Positions 44,055-52,400 of a DNA stretch of 64,000 nucleotides are shown piece after piece (the first letter of the stretch is position 1; every line of letters starts with the position of its first letter). The notes under the pieces were generated by a model. It saw only the letters and a program-made list of their open reading frames with translations. It was not told the origin of the DNA and did not search any database. The translations under genes were made by a program, and so were the position numbers. The stretch comes from CAWGXG01 sp963826505 (GTDB lineage Bacteria; Chloroflexota; Anaerolineae; Aggregatilineales; Aggregatilineaceae): NCBI GenBank assembly GCA_963826505.1, contig CAWGXG010000007.1:1116001-1180000 (forward strand), read 5' to 3'.

Positions 44055-45338
44055 ATGGAAAGGTTACCACTACCCGCTCGCGTCGTGCATCCGCTGGGCT
44101 ATCCCCGCGTCGGTGCTTTGCCGGAGGAACGGCAGTCGGCCCTGCGAGCGTTTTGGCTGGATGGGCTGTTTTCGTCGCTGTCGGGCGGGTTTGCCGACCC
44201 CTACTACACTCTCTATATGCTGAGCTTGCAGGCCAGCAACGCCCAGATCGGGCTGGTCAACACGCTGTCGCAGTTGGCCGCGGCGCTGTTTTCGATGCCC
44301 GGCGCGGCGATCGCAGATCGCACCGGGCGCTACCGGCAGTTGGCGTGGTTGTGCGGGATCGTCAGCCGCCTGATGTGGCTGGTGATGATCGCCGCGCCCT
44401 GGCTGCTGCCCCCCAAACAGGCGGTCTGGCTGGTCTTGACCGCGTGGGTGATGATTTCCGGAGTGAACAGCCTGGGTAACGCCGCCTGGACGGCGCTGTC
44501 TGCCGACCTGGTGCCGCCGCGTTTGCGAGGGGGTTATTTTGCCTCTCGCAATATTGCAATTCAGTTGGTCCGGCTGATATCGATTCCCCTGGCCGGTGAG
44601 CTGGTCGATCTAATCGGATCGCCGGGTGGGTACCAGTTCAACCTGGGGCTGGCGTTTGCTATTGGGATGTTCTCGGTCTACTACTACAGCCGCCTGCCCG
44701 AACACCGTCCCGCCGCGCAGCCTCTCCGGCTGCCGCTGCGCGAAGTGCTGCGCCAGACCCGGCAGATGCCCACCTACCGGCGCTTCCTGGCAAGTCATGC
44801 TGTGCTGATGCTGGGCGTGATGACGGGCGGGCCGTTCATCGCGGTCTATATGCGGCAGGAGCTGCATTTCGACATTGGCACGATCGGCTTGATCACGACC
44901 GCCAACGTGCTCGCGACGTTGATCGGCATGCGCATCATGGGGCGGCTGCACGACCACTTCGGGATCACCTGGACGATGCGCTTCGGGCTGGGTGTGCCGC
45001 TGATCACCGTGGCGTGGCTGTGGGTGCATCATCCCTGGCAAGGGCTGCTCGTCAACAGCTTCGCCGCGCTGACGTGGGCGGGTTACAACCTGGGCGCGTT
45101 CAATCTGCTGCTGGCCAGCACTCCGGACGAACACCGTCCGCATTATATCGCGCTGTACTCGACGATTATTTCGATGGTGGGTGCGATTGGCCCGCTGCTG
45201 GGCGGCTGGCTGCTGGACGTGGTGGGGTTTATGCCCGTGTTTTCGCTATCGACTGTAATTCGAGGTTTGGGGCTGATCATGTTTTTCGCGTTGGTGCGCG
45301 AGCCAGATGAGCCGCCGGATCTTGAAGATGAGCCGTGA
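44055..45338 (+). CDS. MFS transporter
   Basis: A 427-residue major facilitator with 12 helices. After about 30 polar residues the first helix region reads FSSLSGGFADPYYTLYMLSL; the helix 2-3 loop motif is PGAAIADRTGRYRQL, and the repeat of that loop in the second half is MRIMGRLHDHFGITW. ATG 44055 lies behind GAAGG; the GTG at 44049 is an alternative. The substrate is unknown; it is not closely similar to the MFS protein at 40358. The next gene starts 32 bases downstream. Confidence 0.88.
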   Translation: MERLPLPARVVHPLGYPRVGALPEERQSALRAFWLDGLFSSLSGGFADPYYTLYMLSLQASNAQIGLVNTLSQLAAALFSMPGAAIADRTGRYRQLAWLCGIVSRLMWLVMIAAPWLLPPKQAVWLVLTAWVMISGVNSLGNAAWTALSADLVPPRLRGGYFASRNIAIQLVRLISIPLAGELVDLIGSPGGYQFNLGLAFAIGMFSVYYYSRLPEHRPAAQPLRLPLREVLRQTRQMPTYRRFLASHAVLMLGVMTGGPFIAVYMRQELHFDIGTIGLITTANVLATLIGMRIMGRLHDHFGITWTMRFGLGVPLITVAWLWVHHPWQGLLVNSFAALTWAGYNLGAFNLLLASTPDEHRPHYIALYSTIISMVGAIGPLLGGWLLDVVGFMPVFSLSTVIRGLGLIMFFALVREPDEPPDLEDEP

Positions 45339-45370
45339 CCGTGAGCCAGATTAGGGATAAGGATCAGAGG

Positions 45371-45922
45371 ATGGAACAGTGGACATGGTACAACGAACCG
45401 CCTGACTGGAAGGCTGAAGGCCGCACCATCACCATGACGCCGGGAGGCAAGACCGATTTTTGGCGCAAGACGCACGATGGCGGTGTGCGCGACCACGGAC
45501 ATTTTTACTTCCAACCCGTGACCGGCGATTTCGTAGCCGAGGTCAGCTTCAGTGCCAATTATACGGCGCTCTACGACCAGGCCGGGTTGATGGTACGCCT
45601 GGATGAGTCGATCTGGCTGAAGTGCGGCATCGAGTTCTTCGAGGGCGTGCAGAATGTGAGCGCGGTCGTCACGCGCGATTTCTCGGATTGGTCGGTCCTG
45701 CCGCTGGTGGTACCACCGCCTGCGTTGGGACTGCGCGTCGTGCGCGAAGGTTACACTTTCGCCGTGTATTATTCGCTGGATGGGACCTCGTACACGATGC
45801 TGCGGCAGGCGTATCTGACGCCCGCCCCGGCACTCAGCGTGGGCGTGATGGCCTGCTCACCGACCGGCGAGGGCGGAACGTTCACCGCCGTGTTTGAGGA
45901 TTTCACGCTTCGCGCGAAATAG
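45371..45922 (+). CDS. DUF1349 domain protein, concanavalin-like fold
   Basis: A 183-residue protein covering a DUF1349 domain, a beta-sandwich related to concanavalin-like lectins and yeast Ree1. Recognisable parts are EGRTITMTPGGKTDFWRKTH, GHFYFQPVTGDFVAEVSFSANYTALYDQAGLMVRLDE and WLKCGIEFFEGVQNVSAVVT. There is no signal peptide. ATG 45371 is favoured by AAGGA (45359-45363); GTG 45335 overlaps the previous stop codon and is the alternative. Members probably bind carbohydrate, but no enzymatic activity is established to my knowledge. Confidence 0.85.
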   Translation: MEQWTWYNEPPDWKAEGRTITMTPGGKTDFWRKTHDGGVRDHGHFYFQPVTGDFVAEVSFSANYTALYDQAGLMVRLDESIWLKCGIEFFEGVQNVSAVVTRDFSDWSVLPLVVPPPALGLRVVREGYTFAVYYSLDGTSYTMLRQAYLTPAPALSVGVMACSPTGEGGTFTAVFEDFTLRAK

Positions 45923-46010
45923 CGATCAGCGGACAGCGATCAGCAAAAACCGATCTCACTCCCGCCCTCTCTCAAAGGAGTGTTTAGGGGGTGAGGCCGG
46001 TTTGATTTCC
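45921..46010. repeat. Short direct repeat and C/T-rich repeat-like segment
   Basis: AGCGATCAGC occurs twice within 25 bases (first copy just after the DUF1349 stop), followed by a segment with CCCGCCCTCTCTCAAAGGAG and TTTAGGGGGTGAGG. The latter resembles the segment near 17510 and looks like the remnant of a dispersed intergenic element. No coding function. Confidence 0.4.
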
Positions 46011-46063
46011 TTTGTGTCCTCTTGCCATTCTTTCTGCGATCTCTATGGGCTGCTTTTCCCGCG

Positions 46064-47116
46064 CTAACTGCGCCCGTATTCGTAGCCCGTCTCGTACAGC
46101 GCGATGACATTCTCGATCGGCGTCACTGGCTGCATGTTGTGGCACGGAGCCAGGATATAGCCACCACCCGCGCCGAGGATGCGCAGATTGTCGAGCACTT
46201 CCTGGCGCACGTCGTCCGCGCTGCCGAACGGAATCGTTTGCTGGTTATCGACGCCACCGCGCAGGATCACCTGATCTCCGAAATCGGCTTTCAGCCCGGC
46301 GCGATCCATGCCTTTGGCGCGCCATTGCAGGGGGCCGAGCGCGTCGATTCCGGCGGCGATCATGTTGGGGATAATCTCGCGGATCGCGCCGTCACTGTGG
46401 AAGAACGCGTAAGCCCCACCTTCGTGGACTAAATCTATCATGCGTTTCATGCGTGGCACAAAGATGTTGCGAATGATGCGCGGCGAAAAGAGCAGATTCT
46501 CCTGGGAGCCGAAGTCCTCCGCAACATACGAGATCGTGACCACGTCGGGGATGGTTTCGAAGATGCGGCGCGTGTTCTCGTAGGCGAAATCAAAGAGCTT
46601 GTCGAGGCAGTACTCGGCGTATTCCCGGTTTCCAGCCAGGTCTATGTACGCTTTTTCGATCCCGCGCAGGTTGACATAGGTCTGAAATGGCTGGGATCTG
46701 CCCGCACGGATCGGGAGGTCTTCGTGGCCGCGCGCCTGGGCTGGCAGCGTGGAGTAATCGAACCAGTCTGCCGTGGGCCAGGTGTACTGCGCTTCGATCT
46801 CCTCGACCGTGTCGAAATCCGCCAGCGGATGGCTGACACATTCCTCGTAGATGCCCGCGCCGTAAGCCATATCTTTGAAGCGACAGCCGTACATATCGGT
46901 ACCAGGGGCGATCGGCGGCCCCACGTATTCCGGCTTGACCGTCATCGGGCGGTCGATGTGAAGGCGCGCGAACAGGTCGGCGTCCGTCGCGCAGCCGAAG
47001 TGTTTTTTCAGTTTGGCGGTCACTTCATTGGCGGCCCCGTAATCCATCGGAATCCGGTCGGGGATTTCCCGGTTGAGCACTGCTAACCAGCGCTCTTTTG
47101 AGGTCATGCTGTCCAT
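46064..47116 (-). CDS. Uroporphyrinogen decarboxylase (URO-D) family protein
   Basis: A 350-residue TIM-barrel protein of the URO-D family, last gene of the amino-sugar operon. Starts considered are ATG 47116 and 47107; both open into SKERWLAVLNREIPDRIPMDYG, the normal beginning of these paralogues. Family features include YVAEDFGSQENLLFSPRIIR, GAYAFFHSDGAIREIIPNMIAAGID and GGGYILAPCHNMQPVTPIENV. The HemE RQAGR motif is missing, so haem synthesis is unlikely. A methyltransferase-like role on an unidentified compound is probable. It is 23 bases from the GatZ-like gene and thus co-transcribed with sugar-catabolic genes. Confidence 0.85.
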   Translation of the reverse strand: MDSMTSKERWLAVLNREIPDRIPMDYGAANEVTAKLKKHFGCATDADLFARLHIDRPMTVKPEYVGPPIAPGTDMYGCRFKDMAYGAGIYEECVSHPLADFDTVEEIEAQYTWPTADWFDYSTLPAQARGHEDLPIRAGRSQPFQTYVNLRGIEKAYIDLAGNREYAEYCLDKLFDFAYENTRRIFETIPDVVTISYVAEDFGSQENLLFSPRIIRNIFVPRMKRMIDLVHEGGAYAFFHSDGAIREIIPNMIAAGIDALGPLQWRAKGMDRAGLKADFGDQVILRGGVDNQQTIPFGSADDVRQEVLDNLRILGAGGGYILAPCHNMQPVTPIENVIALYETGYEYGRS

Positions 47117-47139
47117 AACACCATCCCTATAAGCTTGTG

Positions 47140-48363
47140 TCAGTGATCGAAAAGCTGGCGCGCATTGAACAGGTGGAACGCGACAATGTAATGCTCGATA
47201 GCCGCTGCGATCCAGTCCACCACGAAGCGGTGCGGGTCGCCCAGAATGGGCCGCAGATTGTCGTACAACTGGCGGCGGGCCGCGACGACGCCGGGATCGG
47301 TCCAGATGTAGCGCGCACCTGTTTTGAGCAGCCATTCACGGCGATCGGGCGCGAGATCGTCGAGCGTGCGGCCCCGCTCGTTTGACCGCAGCCATTTCTG
47401 CCAGCGGTTGGACGCATCGACCGCGCGGGCCAGCGCCGTGTTAAACCCTGAGAGCGCGATCGGCGCGCCGCTGCGCTTCAGATCGTGCTCGCGGCGTTCG
47501 AGCGCGACCAGCGCGTCATATTCGGAGGCGGTGAACTCCGGTCCCACGTTCGCGCCGCCCATGCCGGTCAGCGGGTAGTCTTCAGGATTGGATACCCAGT
47601 CGGTGTAGTGACCTTTGATAAGCGCGCCATAGGGAGCCGCGATAGGATACAGCGCTTCGGCGGCGGCAGGATCGAAGCGGGTGGTGTGCAGGTCGGTGCC
47701 CACCTGGGCTACGACAAAAGCGGGCCATACCGCGCTCAGACCGCGTGCCGCCAGCCCGTCCCGCAGCAGGCGCAAGAATGTCTCGAAGCTGTCCAGGTCC
47801 ACCAATCCGCCGTGGACTTCTTCCGTGCCGACTTCGTAAGACACGGGCGGAAGTTCCAGGCGCGCGCGCTCGGATTCGGCGTGGGCGATCAGATCCAGGC
47901 TGCGCGCGACGACCGTCTCGACCGGCAGTGGGCCGGGGCGCGTGCGGTCTACAGTGGGATCGATGTGCAGCAAACTGTACCCGGCGGCGAGCATGGCGCT
48001 GATCGAAGCTTTGACTTCAGCGGTTGTTACATCGAACGGCAGCCGGTCGCGCGTGTGGGCGTCTTTGAGCCACTGCCCGCCGTGATCCAGACATGGGAAC
48101 AGGTCCGCATGACAGGCGTATTTTTCGGCGTAGGCGTGCATCTGCGCGACGAAGGCGGCGGGCGTCCAACCGGTGTACCCGCCGTCGCGATCGACCTGGT
48201 TGAGCGTCGCGGCGAACAACATGGGCGCGTTGTTGCGCGCCGCCGCCAACACAGCGGCTTCCAGCACGGCCTCCGAATTGGGACACACGGCCAGCAGCGT
48301 GACGTGGAGGCCCTCCGAGCGCAGCGCGATCAGCCGGGCGATCATGGCGTTAATTTTGGCCAT
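47140..48363 (-). CDS. GatZ/KbaZ-like tagatose-bisphosphate aldolase subunit
   Basis: A 407-residue protein of the GatZ/KbaZ/AgaZ family, which stabilises class II tagatose-1,6-bisphosphate aldolases and was once thought to be a kinase. Recognisable: VCPNSEAVLEAAVLAAARNNAPMLF, ATLNQVDRDGGYTGWTP, LHIDPTVD, PVSYEVGTEEVHGGL and QVGTDLHTTRFDP. The start at 48363 lies within the previous gene (14-base overlap). No class II catalytic partner (GatY/KbaY) is present; the overlapping gene encodes a class I LacD-like aldolase instead. Either this protein works with that enzyme or has its own activity on a related sugar phosphate. Confidence 0.87.
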   Translation of the reverse strand: MAKINAMIARLIALRSEGLHVTLLAVCPNSEAVLEAAVLAAARNNAPMLFAATLNQVDRDGGYTGWTPAAFVAQMHAYAEKYACHADLFPCLDHGGQWLKDAHTRDRLPFDVTTAEVKASISAMLAAGYSLLHIDPTVDRTRPGPLPVETVVARSLDLIAHAESERARLELPPVSYEVGTEEVHGGLVDLDSFETFLRLLRDGLAARGLSAVWPAFVVAQVGTDLHTTRFDPAAAEALYPIAAPYGALIKGHYTDWVSNPEDYPLTGMGGANVGPEFTASEYDALVALERREHDLKRSGAPIALSGFNTALARAVDASNRWQKWLRSNERGRTLDDLAPDRREWLLKTGARYIWTDPGVVAARRQLYDNLRPILGDPHRFVVDWIAAAIEHYIVAFHLFNARQLFDH

Positions 48364-49348
48364 CGGGTGTCTGTTCCAATTCTGGGGCATAGCCCACGAA
48401 CCAGTTTTCGGCCACAAGGGGCGGCGCGTAAAAGTCTGTCCAGGGGCGGGCCGTAGTGTTGGCGATAGCGATCAGGGTGTCTAACCGGGCGGTGCCTGTC
48501 GCCGCCAGGAACTGCGCGCGGTCGGAGGGGGACATGCTCACACATTCTTTCCAGATGGCACGCCCACCCAGGAAACCGCTCGCGCCTGCCTCACACGCGA
48601 CTGCGACCTGCTGTTCGAACGTGTCGAAATCCACCCCGGCGCTCAGCAGCACCCAGGGCACCGTGCTGACGGCACTGATTGCCTGGCAGGCGTCCAGCCA
48701 CGCACCCTGATCGGGGTTGTATTTGGCATCGATCGGGAATTCCAGCTTGAGCACGTCCACGCCCAGTGGGCACAGGCGGCGCGCCGTCTCAATCACGAGG
48801 TCCGGACGCAAGCGGGCAAATTCCGCGCTGTCCTTAGCGACCGCCGAGTCCAGGCTGTAGCACAGCGGCTCGACGAAAAGCGGCAGATCGTGGCGGTGAC
48901 AGTCTGCTGCCACCCCCGCGACCAGCGTTTCGATTTCCTCCGCCAGCGAGCCGGATTTGGGATGGTAGTAGATCAGCAGCTTGGCGGCTGACGCGCCCAC
49001 CTGTTTGATCTTGGCGACATTCCAGCCGGGGATGAACTCGGTGCGGCGGTAAGTGGAGTCGCCGCTGTAGCCGGTGGCCTCGATGCACAGCAGCAGCCCG
49101 CTGTGCCCCACGCCCAACAGCGCGGCCTGCGCGCCATAGATCGGATCTAGCAGCACGGCGCTGGTATGGGGTGCCAACGCGCTGACGATCTCGTATTTGA
49201 GCGCGGCGGCCTGCGCGTGCGATACGCCGTCAGGCAGCATGCGCACGTAGTTTCCGCGCTGGTCGAAGGCCATAATAGTAAATACGTGGTGAGTGGTACT
49301 GGTCGTCTGCAAGCCGCGCCAGCGCCCCGGCGAAAGCGATTCGAGCAT
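48350..49348 (-). CDS. LacD-type class I aldolase family protein
   Basis: A 332-residue TIM-barrel aldolase of the LacD family, which includes tagatose-1,6-bisphosphate aldolase and YihT-type sulfofructose-phosphate aldolases. Early segment TIMAFDQRGNYVRML, then VLLDPIYGAQAAL, the probable Schiff-base lysine region AAKLLIYYHPK, PLFVEPLCYSLD, DVLKLEFPIDAK and PWVLLSAGVDFDTFEQQV. The start at 49348 follows GGAGAG. It is flanked by nagA and a GatZ-like gene, which favours a tagatose-type product of galactosamine breakdown over sulfoquinovose. Confidence 0.87.
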   Translation of the reverse strand: MLESLSPGRWRGLQTTSTTHHVFTIMAFDQRGNYVRMLPDGVSHAQAAALKYEIVSALAPHTSAVLLDPIYGAQAALLGVGHSGLLLCIEATGYSGDSTYRRTEFIPGWNVAKIKQVGASAAKLLIYYHPKSGSLAEEIETLVAGVAADCHRHDLPLFVEPLCYSLDSAVAKDSAEFARLRPDLVIETARRLCPLGVDVLKLEFPIDAKYNPDQGAWLDACQAISAVSTVPWVLLSAGVDFDTFEQQVAVACEAGASGFLGGRAIWKECVSMSPSDRAQFLAATGTARLDTLIAIANTTARPWTDFYAPPLVAENWFVGYAPELEQTPDGQN

Positions 49349-49441
49349 GTCTGTATCTCTCCAAAAAGGGTAAGTAGGGTGAATTTTCACACGGTCAGCA
49401 GGTTATTTCCAACGCAAGACGGGACCACGCAGCTTAATCGC

Positions 49442-50593
49442 CTACACCCGGCGGTAAACCACGCGCCCGCCCACCAACGTTGTGACCACATTCAGAGCGC
49501 TATCCAGCAGTACGACATCGGCATCCGCGCCCGGCGCGAGCACGCCTTTGCGCCCGGTCAGGTGTAGGGCTTCAGCCGGGACGCTGGTCGCCATGGGCAG
49601 CGCTTCTGGCAGTGACAGGCCGGCAAAACGCATGGCGTTGCGCAGCGCTACATCGAGCGTCAACGTGCTGCCCGCCAGGTTGCCGGACGCGATGCGCGCT
49701 TCGCCATTGCGCACCAGGACAGGCAGCCCGCCGAGATCGTATTCGCCATCGTGCAGACCTGCCGCGCGCATGGCGTCCGTGATCAGGATCGTGCGCCCAA
49801 CACCCTTGGCTCGGATCAAGAGCTTGACCATGGCCGGGTGCACGTGGACGCCGTCCACGATGATCTGGCAGTAGATGCGCTCGTCCGTCAGGATGCCGCC
49901 CAGCGTGCCCGGTTCGCGGTGATGCAAGCCCAGCATGCCATTGTAGGCGTGCGTGGCCTGCCGGAGGCCCCAATTGGACGCCGCGACGACCTGCGCGTAG
50001 CGCGCGCCGCTGTGCCCGATGGCGAACTCCACGCCGCGCGCCACGCCCGCCGTGATGAACGCTTCGGCCCCGTCCAGTTCCGGCGCTACGGTGATCAGCC
50101 GGACATGGTTCGTAGCGTACCATGCCTCGTATTCGGCAGGCTGCGGTGGTCGGAAGTGCTGCGGATGCTGCGCCCCGCGATATTCCAGGTTGAGGTAGGG
50201 GCCTTCCAGGTGCAGCCCCAGGTGTTCCGCGCCGTCGCCCGGCTGCGGGCAGCGTATCACGTTCTCGATGGCCGAGAGGATCGCCGCATCCGCCGCCGTC
50301 ATGGTGGTGGGCAGGTAGCTCGTGACGCCGTGCTGCGCGAAAAAACAGGCCATCGCGTGGATGGCTTGCGGCGTGGAGTCCATCGTGTCGTAGCCTACCC
50401 CGCCGTGCACGTGGACATCAATCAGCCCTGGGATGATCCAGGCTCCGGCAGCGTCAATGACGGCGTCGTCGGGCTGCGCTGCGGGACGACCCGCGACGAG
50501 CGCCGCGATGGTGCGGCCCTCGATCACCAGGGTGTAATCCGTTAGCGTCGTGTGCGGCGTGAGCAGTGTGCCGCCCGTAATGAGTGTGCGCAT
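49442..50593 (-). CDS. nagA: N-acetylglucosamine/galactosamine-6-phosphate deacetylase
   Basis: A 383-residue amidohydrolase that removes acetate from N-acetylhexosamine 6-phosphate (EC 3.5.1.25 type). The metal and active-site motifs are present in order: IDVHVHGGVGYDTMD, LGLHLEGPYLN, FAIGHSGARY, THAYNGMLGLHHR, VDGVHVHPAMV and ILITDAMRAAG, the last with the catalytic aspartate. With a LacD-like aldolase and a GatZ-like protein downstream, N-acetylgalactosamine 6-phosphate is a likely substrate (AgaA function). The kinase and isomerase steps are not encoded nearby. Confidence 0.93.
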   Translation of the reverse strand: MRTLITGGTLLTPHTTLTDYTLVIEGRTIAALVAGRPAAQPDDAVIDAAGAWIIPGLIDVHVHGGVGYDTMDSTPQAIHAMACFFAQHGVTSYLPTTMTAADAAILSAIENVIRCPQPGDGAEHLGLHLEGPYLNLEYRGAQHPQHFRPPQPAEYEAWYATNHVRLITVAPELDGAEAFITAGVARGVEFAIGHSGARYAQVVAASNWGLRQATHAYNGMLGLHHREPGTLGGILTDERIYCQIIVDGVHVHPAMVKLLIRAKGVGRTILITDAMRAAGLHDGEYDLGGLPVLVRNGEARIASGNLAGSTLTLDVALRNAMRFAGLSLPEALPMATSVPAEALHLTGRKGVLAPGADADVVLLDSALNVVTTLVGGRVVYRRV

Positions 50594-50614
50594 GGCTGAC
50601 CTCCTCCTGCCGGT

Positions 50615-51520
50615 TTACAGCATGTCGTCAAAGGACCAATGGTTAGCCCAACGAGCATCGATTTCGTCGCGCACGCGCTGGTAGCGGATGTCGGTCGACA
50701 GGCGGATGCGCCCCTCTGCGGAGTCGTTGGTCGTGGCGGCGTGGATGGTATACGCGCCGTGCACCACCATATCACCCGCCTCATAATCGGCTGCCAGCCA
50801 GCGTGTGTTGAGCCGGTCGGCGAGCGCGGGTAAGTCTTTGGTCAGCCAGCCGGTTTCGCCCATATTCTTATTGAACGCGCTCAGCCGTTCTTCGGGCGAC
50901 AATTCGGCATTCCGGGCGGCGAATTCAGCTTCTTGCGCGCGCCCGAAGCGGTGCGAGTGCTCCAGGTAGACCAGCCCGCCCATAATATAGGGGATATCGC
51001 CAATCGGGATCCAGCTCGTGCAAACCGTATCGGTTCCGCCGCGCAGGTAGACGAGGTCATAATGCGCGCCGGTGCTGTTACGATCGCCCGGGCGGACGTG
51101 GCGGATCAGTTTGCGTTTGTGCAGGTACACCGGCCCGCCGAGGAAGGCTTCGTAAAACTGCCAGATCGAGTCCATCAGGCAGAACGCTTCATAGGCCGAC
51201 CAGCGCACGATTTCCACCAACAGCTTGCGCGTCAGGTCGGTGCGCTCAACACTGCCGGAATAAATGCCTTCAACCGGGTCGCTGCCGGGCGCGATCAATC
51301 CGGTGGCACTCAGAGTTTCGAAGTAACGGCGGCGGAAGGCAAGCACGCGCCCGCGATCCAATATGCCTTTGAGCCAGAGATAGCCCTGGGCCTCGAACTG
51401 GTCTTGAAGGGTGGACATGGGCGCATGCGGATCGGACGGCGTGAGCCAGCCCAGGCGCGCCGGATCGGACGACAGCGTGTAGCCGTTGCTGGTCAGTGGG
51501 GTGTGCAGTGTTGGGAGCAT
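50615..51520 (-). CDS. Phytanoyl-CoA dioxygenase (PhyH) family protein
   Basis: A 301-residue Fe(II)/2-oxoglutarate oxygenase. The facial triad begins with His153 and Asp155 (GAHYDLVYLRGG); the distal histidine lies in the GDMVVHGAYTIHAATTNDS segment and the 2-oxoglutarate-binding arginine in RIRLSTDIRY. The start at 51520 is preceded by GAGAGG. It heads the amino-sugar operon: nagA follows after 21 bases. PhyH proteins in bacteria hydroxylate varied small molecules, and a sugar-derived or methylated substrate is conceivable. It implies use of oxygen under some conditions. Confidence 0.87.
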   Translation of the reverse strand: MLPTLHTPLTSNGYTLSSDPARLGWLTPSDPHAPMSTLQDQFEAQGYLWLKGILDRGRVLAFRRRYFETLSATGLIAPGSDPVEGIYSGSVERTDLTRKLLVEIVRWSAYEAFCLMDSIWQFYEAFLGGPVYLHKRKLIRHVRPGDRNSTGAHYDLVYLRGGTDTVCTSWIPIGDIPYIMGGLVYLEHSHRFGRAQEAEFAARNAELSPEERLSAFNKNMGETGWLTKDLPALADRLNTRWLAADYEAGDMVVHGAYTIHAATTNDSAEGRIRLSTDIRYQRVRDEIDARWANHWSFDDML

Positions 51521-51714
51521 GCGTGAACCTCTCGGAAGCACAAGACACGGACGATCGGCAGACGTCAGATCGACAGCCACGCTGTGAGGTTATCCGGGTA
51601 AAGCAGGTTTTGGTGATGGTCAGCGCGGCGGCATATCGCTGTCCGCCAAGTATAGGCCCACCTGCTGTCGATCACCATATTTCGCCTCGTGCCGTTCGCG
51701 GCCGAGCGGCGCAG

Positions 51715-52197
51715 TCACGAGGCAGACAGCCGCGCCTCGATCAGCGCCGCGATCTCGGGACGGTGTTTTTCCCGTGCAAAGTCCAGCGGTGTTTCGCCTG
51801 CGTTATTCTTGAGCGTGAGATTGGCTCCAGCCTCGATAATCACTTTCGCCGTGTCGATATTGTTCTGCCAGATCGCATCGTGCAGCGCGGTGTAACCGTT
51901 GAAGGGCCCCTGCTTGTCGATGTCGATGTGGTGGGCGATCAGCAGCCGGGCCGCGTCAGTGCGTCCGGCATAGGCGGCAGCGTGGAGGGCCGTGGCTTTC
52001 ATGCCCGGATCGACGGCCGTGACGTCTGCCCCGGCTTCGAGCAGCAGCCGCACGATCTCGGTATGGCCTTTGTAGGCGGCCATCACGAGCGGTGCATCCT
52101 GGTTGGCATCCAGTTCGCTGACGTTCGCGCCCTGATCGATCAATTGTTTTACGCGGGCGGCGTCATTGTGTTCGACGGCTTGCATCAACGCGGTCAT
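51715..52197 (-). CDS. Ankyrin-repeat protein
   Basis: A 160-residue soluble protein consisting almost entirely of ankyrin repeats, about five, starting MTALMQAVEHNDAARVKQLIDQGANV. Consensus elements recur every 33-35 residues: APLVMAAYKGHTEIVRLLLEAGADV, TALHAAAYAGRTDAARLLI, TALHDAIWQNNIDTAKVIIEAGANL, TPLDFAREKHRPEIAALI. No signal peptide or other domain. It should mediate protein contact; the partner is unknown. It lies between the PhyH operon and a MutS homologue on opposite strands. Confidence 0.92.
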   Translation of the reverse strand: MTALMQAVEHNDAARVKQLIDQGANVSELDANQDAPLVMAAYKGHTEIVRLLLEAGADVTAVDPGMKATALHAAAYAGRTDAARLLIAHHIDIDKQGPFNGYTALHDAIWQNNIDTAKVIIEAGANLTLKNNAGETPLDFAREKHRPEIAALIEARLSAS

Positions 52198-52400
52198 GGT
52201 CTTCTCCTGAACTCTGGTTGGGTGGTTGCGGGCGAGCGATAACGCCCGGCAGCTCAGTAGAGTATATAAATAAAGAAGGCGACGATCGCCAAAAGAGTCG
52301 GGGAAGATGCCCGCTCAAAAGTGGTCGGACGCGCGGATTTTCATTATAAACATGTCCTGCCGCGTCATGGTTTGGCTGGTAACCCTTCAAGTGAGGACTT

